A DNA stretch of 19,698 nucleotides from CAYFJO01 sp964343305. Lineage in GTDB: Bacteria; Planctomycetota; Planctomycetia; Pirellulales; Pirellulaceae. The notes beneath the pieces were generated by a model. The model did no database searches and had not been told where the DNA came from. It saw only the letters and a list, made by a program, of their open reading frames with translations. Below, piece by piece: positions 14,697 through 19,698 of this stretch. Within the stretch, counting starts at the first letter, position 1; each line of letters begins with the position of its first letter. A program made the translations under genes and the position numbers. Where the stretch lies: positions 1 through 19,698 of the forward strand of contig CAYFJO010000190.1 of assembly GCA_964343305.1 (NCBI GenBank). Direction: 5' to 3'.

Positions 14697-15509
14697 GTGG
14701 CTCATACGACGATTTGCCTGATCAATCAGAAGGGTGGATGCGGCAAAAGTTCGACGTGTTTTCATCTCGCCGGTGCGATGGCCCGCGCCGGGCTCGACGT
14801 CTTGCTCGTTGACGCTGACCCGCAAGGCTCGTTGAGCCAAGGCTTCTTTGGTTCGTTGTTGGTCGAACAGCTTCAACCGCACGAATCGATTGCGCAGCTA
14901 TTTGATGAGGATTCGTTTACATCCACTCCCTGCAATCTAATCCGTCCCACGGAACACGAACGCATCTCAGTCTGCGCTGCGAATCACCAATTAGCAGGTT
15001 TCAACACGCCAAACCCAGAGACGACCGGGCTTACTCAATTCGCGTTCCGTGAGTTTCTCGATGAGCAAATTGGTTTTGACTTCGTGCTGATTGATTGTCC
15101 GCCGAACCTGTACCGCTGCAGTTGGACGGCGCTGTTGGCCGCCGATTACGTCATCGTCCCCGTACCGCCAGAAGATTTCGGTACGCAGGGCCTACGAGCA
15201 GTTCATCAGGCGATCGACAATGCTCGACAGCTCAATCTAGGGCTGCGCCGTTTAGGCCATTTGGTAACGCGCCACGACCGCCGGTTGCTCGTTCATCGCT
15301 CGTATGAACAACGGCTGCGGGAATTACACGGTGAAATGGTGCTGGATACGGTGATCCCCGAAGCTTCGGCGTTCAAAGTTGCCTTGACTTGTCGCAAACC
15401 GGTCGAGTTTCACAGCCCGCGTTCCGCGGCGGCCGATTTGACACGCGCGCTTTGCCGTGAGATTCTCGCCCGTATTGCTATGAAAAACACAAAGCAGCAC
15501 GTTGCATAG
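14697..15509 (+). CDS. parA: ParA-family partition ATPase
   Basis: 270 residues. The start is GTG 14697, chosen because AGGAG (14688-14692) sits 4 bases upstream and because it begins right before the first beta strand (VAHTTICLIN). The frame continues upstream without family similarity. Deviant Walker A QKGGCGKSST is at 11-20 (Lys12 signature, Lys17), the Walker A' region LLVDADPQGSLSQGF at 36-50 (Asp39), and Walker B FVLIDCPPNL at 129-138 (Asp133). There is no N-terminal helix-turn-helix, so it is of the short Soj/ParA type. It binds ATP, associates with the nucleoid and drives segregation of the ParB-bound replicon. parB follows after one base, and rep is divergent upstream. Cytoplasmic; call is firm. 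Confidence 0.95.
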   Translation: MAHTTICLINQKGGCGKSSTCFHLAGAMARAGLDVLLVDADPQGSLSQGFFGSLLVEQLQPHESIAQLFDEDSFTSTPCNLIRPTEHERISVCAANHQLAGFNTPNPETTGLTQFAFREFLDEQIGFDFVLIDCPPNLYRCSWTALLAADYVIVPVPPEDFGTQGLRAVHQAIDNARQLNLGLRRLGHLVTRHDRRLLVHRSYEQRLRELHGEMVLDTVIPEASAFKVALTCRKPVEFHSPRSAAADLTRALCREILARIAMKNTKQHVA

Positions 15510-15510
15510 G

Positions 15511-16413
15511 ATGGCCAGCACAAGGAGCACACTCGAAGAAGTAGGAGCCCACTTGGATGAATCGATCGGTGTTCGACACGCCGCGTTCCAACCGCAACTC
15601 AGTCCCATCGCTTCTCCAAAAGACACCGGCCGAACGCGACTTAGAAACGTCGGGCGAATCGCCGCTGAACGTGTTGTACCCGATCCCAATCAACCCCGTG
15701 ACGAATTCTCTGACGAATCGATTCAGCGCCTGGCCCAGAGCATTCGCGACAAGGGGCAGTTGGCTCCGATTCACGTTCGGTGGTCGTCTGAGCTTGAGAC
15801 GTGGGTGATTGTTTCCGGCGAGCGTCGATGGCGGGCGACCAAAGCAGCTGGCCTGACCGAAATCGACTGCTACTTTCACGAACAAGATTTGAACCAGGCC
15901 GAGGTGTTGGAGCAGCAGCTCGTCGAGAATCTGTTGCGTGAAGATCTGAAACCCGTTGAAGAGGCGCAGGCCTTTGCGGCATTGATCGAGTTGCACGGTT
16001 GGACTGGCAAGCAAGTGGCACAATCGCTGCACATACCTGAGTCCAAAGTCTGCCGAGCGCTCACACTGTTAGACCTGCCAGCAGACATCCAACTGCAAGT
16101 GAACGAAGGAAAGATTGCCGCTCGATCCGCGTATGAGTTAAGTAAACTTCCCAACGACCATGTTCGACGAGAACTTTCTGACGCCGCCGCGGGCGGCTTA
16201 ACGAACAAGCAGACTGCCAATGCTGTGCGCCAACGACTCGGCAAACCACGACCGAAATCGCGCGTAACGAAACAGACCTTTTCCACAGAAGACGGCTGGA
16301 AGATCGTGGTATCGGCGAACAAGAAAGGAAACTACCACGAGATGAAGGCGGCGCTACAAGAGGCGCTCGACGAGGTCCAACACCGCATCGACAACAACAT
16401 ACACATCTTTTGA
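15511..16413 (+). CDS. parB: ParB-family partition protein (CTPase/DNA-binding)
   Basis: 300 residues from ATG 15511, one base after the parA stop, so co-translated. The N-terminal ParB/Sulfiredoxin domain has DPNQPRDEF (58-66) and the CTP-binding arginine patch GERRWR (103-108). Then come ENLLREDLKPVEEAQAF (139-155) and a helix-turn-helix, WTGKQVAQSLHIPESKVCRAL (164-184). The C-terminal ~50 residues (KIVVSANKKGNYHEMKAALQEAL) form a probable dimerisation or plasmid-specific domain. An N-terminal 45-residue arm (STLEEVGAHLDESIG) is likely the ParA-contact region. ParB loads at parS and clamps DNA. I found no consensus parS (TGTTTCACGTGAAACA) in the window, only half-site-like fragments. Confidence 0.95.
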   Translation: MASTRSTLEEVGAHLDESIGVRHAAFQPQLSPIASPKDTGRTRLRNVGRIAAERVVPDPNQPRDEFSDESIQRLAQSIRDKGQLAPIHVRWSSELETWVIVSGERRWRATKAAGLTEIDCYFHEQDLNQAEVLEQQLVENLLREDLKPVEEAQAFAALIELHGWTGKQVAQSLHIPESKVCRALTLLDLPADIQLQVNEGKIAARSAYELSKLPNDHVRRELSDAAAGGLTNKQTANAVRQRLGKPRPKSRVTKQTFSTEDGWKIVVSANKKGNYHEMKAALQEALDEVQHRIDNNIHIF

Positions 16414-16452
16414 AACTTTACAGAGGCTGTCCGACCGTGGTACATCAATACC

Positions 16453-16680
16453 ATGTTGCAGTCATTTTTCGGCACATTCGACCGTTCTGGTTTGCGCTCA
16501 CTTCGCGTGGATGACGATCTCTGTCCGCCGATTCTTTTCCCAAAAGCAACGACTGCTTCGTTTTGGGCAATCCTCGATTCAGACGAGCTGCCGATAATTC
16601 ACAGAGCCGTTATTGTCGGGCATCGAGGCGAAGCGTTGCAAATGCTTGCCGAGCGTGCCGTTTGCATTGGGCGGTCGTGA
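16453..16680 (+). CDS. Possible small hypothetical protein between parB and the membrane protein gene
   Basis: 75 residues from ATG 16453, ending TGA 16680. No family recognised. The sequence has a DDDLCPPILFPKATTASFW segment and a helical AVIVGHRGEALQMLAERA end. There is no clear ribosome site. Overlapping open frames in the other two phases continue rightwards (to ~16754 and ~16840), so this 351-bp gap (16414-16764) could instead hold a decayed gene with frameshifts or be non-coding. Nothing else was seen in the gap. Confidence 0.3.
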   Translation: MLQSFFGTFDRSGLRSLRVDDDLCPPILFPKATTASFWAILDSDELPIIHRAVIVGHRGEALQMLAERAVCIGRS

Positions 16681-16764
16681 ATCAACGAATGCACCTTATG
16701 AGGTTCGACGCCAGGCGATTGTTCCCGCTTGTACGCTCGTCGAGACTGGCGTAACGTGCGATAC

Positions 16765-17649
16765 ATGTCCCGAAAGCAAATCACACGTCCTGCGGTGTTA
16801 CCCACAATCGTCGGAATCGTTTGTGCCGCAGTCACTCTGATACTTTGGCTGTTCGCGCCGGACTCGTGGCTAATCGGATTTGTTGGCTTGCTGGTTTCCG
16901 CGGTACTGGCGATTTGCATCTGGATGCTCTGCCAACGTTCCAACGACGGCACACGCGCCGATATTTTTAGCGCATTGCTGGCTCTCGCTTCGGAGAAAGA
17001 ATTATCCGACGTGCATGAGCAGCTTGTCGAAGCATTGTGCAATGTTGCCGAGCGAAAAGATGATATCTATTGTTCCTTGGCCAAGCAACAGCTTCAGTCG
17101 ATCGTCGATGATTCCGTCGCGCTTGGTGATGGACGGATTGAATTTCAAAGCACGGAATCTTGGCGCCTGGTGTACGAACAATTACTGCGTAGTCCCGGCC
17201 TGCATCTTTACCGGTCGGTGGCCCACGTCGAAACGCCTCATTACTGGCAGGACGGGCCGGGGCAACAGAGCACGCAGCTAAACCTGGAACTTCAGGACGC
17301 CGGCACGCTAAGTGTCGAGCGTACAGTCATCATTGCCGACCACTTATGGACCGAGGACTCGACCTTTCCCTGTGATCCTATCCATTCATGGGTCGACGAA
17401 CAACACCGGCACGGGATTTGGCTACGACTACTGCGCGAATCGTCCGTCCAGTCCGAACCGGAACTGCTGTCGGACTATGGGATTTACGGCAATCGCGCGG
17501 TTGGAATGCAACGCCTGGATGTAAGCGGTCGAACCGTGCGTTTTGTTCTCAGTTTTGATTTTGAAGACGTGCAGCGGGCCGAGAAATCGTGGGAGCGGTT
17601 GGCAGTTTATGCGACTTCCTATCGAGATCTGCTGGATCAAAAGCACTAA
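16765..17649 (+). CDS. Unrecognised membrane protein: two transmembrane helices plus soluble domain
   Basis: 294 residues from ATG 16765; the frame is open 12 codons earlier from a TTG, and the ribosome site is poor either way. Two hydrophobic helices, ~10-31 (AVLPTIVGIVCAAVTLILWLF) and ~35-56 (WLIGFVGLLVSAVLAICIWML), form a hairpin with a very short outside loop. A helical linker (~62-115, EKELSDVHEQLVEALCNV) leads to a soluble domain (~120-294). This has LRSPGLHLYRSVAHVETPHYWQDG, VERTVIIADHLW, HRHGIWLRLLRE and LLSDYGIYGN. The alternation of strand-helix segments is reminiscent of PLD-like or nucleotide-sensing domains, but I cannot name it. Its TAA (17647-17649) is in the same frame as the aminotransferase gene that follows. 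Probably cytoplasmic-facing sensor or scaffold; function unknown. Confidence 0.7.
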   Translation: MSRKQITRPAVLPTIVGIVCAAVTLILWLFAPDSWLIGFVGLLVSAVLAICIWMLCQRSNDGTRADIFSALLALASEKELSDVHEQLVEALCNVAERKDDIYCSLAKQQLQSIVDDSVALGDGRIEFQSTESWRLVYEQLLRSPGLHLYRSVAHVETPHYWQDGPGQQSTQLNLELQDAGTLSVERTVIIADHLWTEDSTFPCDPIHSWVDEQHRHGIWLRLLRESSVQSEPELLSDYGIYGNRAVGMQRLDVSGRTVRFVLSFDFEDVQRAEKSWERLAVYATSYRDLLDQKH

Positions 17650-17736
17650 ACTCGCTACGATCGGGTACGAAGTTTCACGGAAAGGGAACTACCCTTACCC
17701 GACCTGCTGTATCTCGACACAGCGCGGCTGGGCCAA

Positions 17737-18909
17737 ATGTCGCCGGGAGCCCAGCTCGCCTGTATCGATTTTATTCGTTTCGCCGGCGACCTCGGTAGTT
17801 CCATGTACTTCGAACAATTCCTTCATCACGGCCTTTCGGCCTGCTCAGATTCCATCCCTTGCGAACTTCCTGGACTCGACAACTGGGAAGGAATTGACGC
17901 ACTGAAACATCGGTTGAAGCGATTCGCCGCCGCGCATCCTGATTCACGCGTGCTGCTCGCGAATCGTTCCTCGCAACTGATGAAACTGGCCGCGCGGCTT
18001 CTTTTCGGCCCGTGCCGAAACGTTCTCACCACCGACTTGACCTGGCAAACCTATGCCAAGATCCTGCGTAGCAATCGTGAAGCCGTCGGAAACCGCATCA
18101 CTTGTCTACCACTTCATCGCCGAATTCTTCGCGACACAATCTCTGCTTCCGAAGTTGCGCAAATCGTTGTGGACAAGTTCGTAAAAAACAAATGCGACGG
18201 GCTCTTCTTACCAGCCGTCGATAACCTCGGCATTCGCTTTCCGGTGGAACAGTGCGTCCAAGCGATTTCAAGTCGCTGCGAATTGCGTTTCGTGGTGGTC
18301 GACGGAGCCCAGGCGATCGGCCATATTCCAATTTCACTGGCGAAGGATTATTGCGACTTCTATATTGCCGGATGTCACAAATGGCTGCGGGCGTTTCACC
18401 CAATGGGACTTGGGTTTTTCGGCAACGATCGATCAGCCGACTACATCGAAGACGCGATCGAACGTCTGCTAAATTGCGGCGCAATCGACGACCCATTGCT
18501 GAGCTTCACGGAACAGGCCAGGACAAATGCAGTGAATCCCTTTGGCGAAACGGTCAACTTGGGCGTATTGTTTTCGTGTTACGGTGCATTGCTCGACACT
18601 GAGAATCCGAAGCAGTTTCCGGAAGGCGACCTTCAATCTACAAATGCCGATGCCGTTCTTGATGCTGCACACGAATCCGGCTGGCACTCAATACATCCGC
18701 ACGCGTCGCTTCAGTCTCGAATCCTTTTGCTTGAACATCCAACGCTTGCTGATCGAAACGAATCCGCCGAGCAAATCCGCCATGACTTCCTTCGAGCTGG
18801 CGTCGCGCTAACCGCCTATGACAAAGGGAGGGTGCGAATTTCTCTCCCCGCGCAACCTTGGACTTCCGAGCAACTCGGCTGTCTTTCGCGAGCGTTCACG
18901 TCGAATTGA
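17737..18909 (+). CDS. Class V aminotransferase-fold PLP enzyme (cysteine desulfurase-like)
   Basis: 390 residues from the first in-frame ATG. PLP-fold type I signs are VVVDGAQAIGH (186-196; Asp189 for the pyridine nitrogen, Gln192) and AGCHKWLRAFHPMGLGFF (211-228) with Lys215 as Schiff-base lysine, as in class V/cysteine desulfurase-like enzymes. No reactive Cys loop typical of NifS/IscS is apparent, so desulfurase activity is doubtful and a transaminase, lyase or kynureninase-like reaction is open. Upstream of the ATG the frame reads ...LPLPDLLYLDTARLGQ, which looks like the real N-terminus of the family (YLDTARLG opening). Yet no ATG/GTG/TTG exists between the preceding TAA (17647) and 17737. 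A CTG start (17704/17707), read-through, or a shortened protein are the options. A GGGA at 17684-17687 is a weak ribosome site. Cytoplasmic. Confidence 0.85.
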   Translation: MSPGAQLACIDFIRFAGDLGSSMYFEQFLHHGLSACSDSIPCELPGLDNWEGIDALKHRLKRFAAAHPDSRVLLANRSSQLMKLAARLLFGPCRNVLTTDLTWQTYAKILRSNREAVGNRITCLPLHRRILRDTISASEVAQIVVDKFVKNKCDGLFLPAVDNLGIRFPVEQCVQAISSRCELRFVVVDGAQAIGHIPISLAKDYCDFYIAGCHKWLRAFHPMGLGFFGNDRSADYIEDAIERLLNCGAIDDPLLSFTEQARTNAVNPFGETVNLGVLFSCYGALLDTENPKQFPEGDLQSTNADAVLDAAHESGWHSIHPHASLQSRILLLEHPTLADRNESAEQIRHDFLRAGVALTAYDKGRVRISLPAQPWTSEQLGCLSRAFTSN

Positions 18910-19332
18910 CTCAACACGCTTGCCTCATTTCGCCGTCGCGGCTGTGATCGTGGATCATGCGACCTTGCGCCCCTGACTGAAGCCCCACTCCGCAAGCATT
19001 TTGCACCTTGCCTTGTTACGCCGTGTCCCTGCCGTCCTTCGCTAACCACTGCCCGCAGTTCGCAGCCCCATTCCATGTCTCAGTTTTCCAGTCCGCAATT
19101 CCGTTGGCTGACATGGACTACAGTTTCTTCCGCATTGCTCTGTCCGGCGTCGTTGAGTTTCTGATCCGCTCTGGCAAACTCGTGCCAGCAAATGCTGTCA
19201 CTGAGATTTGCTCCTTTCGCGGTCAGTTTGTTCTCGACTCCAAGCCGGACGAGTTCCCTCACTACCTCGGTTTTGTTCTTCACCAACGAGTGGTGAATGA
19301 AGAACGAAAACCTCAATCTAGGAGGAAACAAA
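18910..19332. other. 423-bp stretch without a convincing gene; leader of the small protein gene
   Basis: Pyrimidine-rich on the plus strand from about 18960 to 19100. Open frames on both strands (for example 19008-19346 plus, 19080-19529 minus) lack family features and the latter runs antisense through the small gene, so I reject them. The stretch ends in a hairpin (19275-19305) and a perfect ribosome site. It may contain the promoter and a long 5' leader or a small RNA; nothing can be named. Confidence 0.5.
19275..19305 (+). promoter_or_regulatory. Imperfect hairpin in leader of small protein gene
   Basis: GTTCT+TCACCA (19275-19285), loop ACGAG, TGGTGA (19291-19296), bulge ATGA, AGAAC (19301-19305): an 11-bp stem with a 4-base bulge, ending 14 bases before the AGGAGG ribosome site. 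No T-run follows, so it is not a terminator of the aminotransferase transcript. It could stabilise the mRNA or regulate translation. Confidence 0.45.
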
Positions 19333-19578
19333 ATGAGCAAGAATAAACCAGTAGAACAAGTCAGACTCGGAACAATCGTTGCTTCGATCTGGAAAAACAA
19401 CGGAGATAAAGGTCGGTGGTACAACGTCACGCTCCAGCGGGCGTACCACGCAGAAGATGGTTGGGAATACGCGGACACCTTCGGCCGCGACGACCTGTTG
19501 CAAGCCGCCAAGGTGCTCGACATTGCCAATACGAAAATCTTCGAGCTTCAGGTCGAAGACCGGGCGCAAGACGACTAA
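19333..19578 (+). CDS. Conserved-looking small protein, 81 aa, unknown function
   Basis: Start ATG 19333 with a perfect AGGAGG (19320-19325) seven bases upstream; an in-frame ATG at 19297 is less likely because the ribosome site lies inside that extension. The protein reads VRLGTIVASIWKNNG then WYNVTLQRAYHAEDGWEY then ADTFGRDDLLQAAKVLDIA. I recall short proteins of this pattern ('VRxGxIxAxIWxNxxxxGxxxNVTxxRxYxxxxxWxxxxSFGRDDL') as common in planctomycetes and some plasmids, with no established function. The beta-strand-rich first half and helical end resemble small single-strand-binding or PC4-like folds, which is only an impression. It is monocistronic, with its own leader hairpin and a strong terminator, suggesting high expression. 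Gene call firm, function unknown. Confidence 0.85.
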   Translation: MSKNKPVEQVRLGTIVASIWKNNGDKGRWYNVTLQRAYHAEDGWEYADTFGRDDLLQAAKVLDIANTKIFELQVEDRAQDD

Positions 19579-19586
19579 CCACACAG

Positions 19587-19614
19587 CCCAGGCCGCTCAG
19601 TGGCCTGGGTTTTT
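19587..19614 (+). terminator. Intrinsic terminator after the small protein gene
   Basis: CCCAGGCC (19587-19594), 7-base loop GCTCAGT, GGCCTGGG (19602-19609), then five T (19610-19614). It is a perfect 8-bp GC-rich stem, 8 bp after the stop codon. This is the clearest terminator in the window. Confidence 0.9.
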
Positions 19615-19637
19615 CAGTTTTCAAACAGAATTCAGCA

Positions 19638-19698
19638 ATGTCAATGATACCGATCGCCGGAAGCCAACCAGTTTTCGATCGTTTGGCGTCTGCCAACT
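19638..19698 (+). CDS. Possible start of a further gene, cut by the window end
   Basis: ATG 19638 opens a frame (MSMIPIAGSQPVFDRLASAN) that runs off the window. It follows the terminator by 24 bp and has no clear ribosome site. Too short to assign; listed only so that the edge is not read as empty. Confidence 0.25.
   Translation, partial: MSMIPIAGSQPVFDRLASAN

Noticed and set aside
13087..16413. Classical alphaproteobacterial repABC operon
   Set aside because: The initiator is divergent rather than downstream of parAB and resembles the RPA family, not RepC.
17672..17679. GTTTCACG resembling half of the parS consensus TGTTTCACGTGAAACA
   Set aside because: The second half is not a match (GAAAG, shifted by one base) and it lies in probable coding sequence; similar half sites occur elsewhere by chance.
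19080..19529. 149-codon minus-strand open frame
   Set aside because: Runs antisense through the well-supported 81-aa gene and its ribosome site; no domain.
1..19698. CRISPR arrays, tRNA or rRNA genes, insertion sequences
   Set aside because: No regularly spaced repeats, no cloverleaf-like or rRNA-like sequence, and no transposase or terminal inverted repeats were seen by reading.

Overview
The window looks like DNA from a marine-type planctomycete (Pirellulales/Rhodopirellula-like). The evidence is a dense run of secreted formylglycine sulfatases, a LamG-fold protein, an Asp-box sialidase-like protein and planctomycete-style two-domain esterases, at moderate GC content. A nested hairpin repeat resembles elements I recall from planctomycete intergenic DNA. 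The assignment rests on family recognition only; no search was run.

Left and middle part (1-12436): a truncated sialate O-acetylesterase (+) converges on a long minus-strand block. In transcription order the block encodes a two-domain esterase, an Asp-box/sialidase-like protein, a clan-A-like glycoside hydrolase, sulfatase A, a dienelactone-hydrolase-like esterase, sulfatase B and a LamG-like protein. Nearly all carry signal peptides. Spacing is tight: two direct ATGA overlaps, one 3-bp gap, and one junction bridged by an 8-codon mini-ORF with ATGA overlaps at both ends. Two 120-140 bp gaps split the block, and one of them holds a branched hairpin repeat. Together the genes look like a secreted pathway for a sulfated, acetylated glycan, with sulfatases and esterases removing decorations and the hydrolases cutting the chain. 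The actual substrate is not visible.

Middle-right part (12437-16413): after 650 bp without a convincing gene comes a plasmid-type maintenance module. It consists of a RepA-like (RPA family) initiator on the minus strand, divergent from parA and parB on the plus strand. The 197-bp divergent region holds palindromes with 3-bp centres that are good operator candidates. The glycan genes are therefore linked to a replicon or to an integrated replicon-like element.

Right part (16414-19698): a possible small ORF, then an unrecognised protein with two membrane helices and a soluble domain. It is followed in the same reading frame, after a single TAA, by a PLP-dependent class V aminotransferase-like protein. 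The aminotransferase's family-like N-terminal residues lie upstream of any ATG/GTG/TTG. After a 423-bp mostly non-coding stretch comes an 81-aa conserved-looking small protein with a perfect Shine-Dalgarno sequence, a hairpin in its leader and a strong intrinsic terminator. The best candidates for something new are the membrane protein/aminotransferase pair with its in-frame stop, and the rep/par control region.
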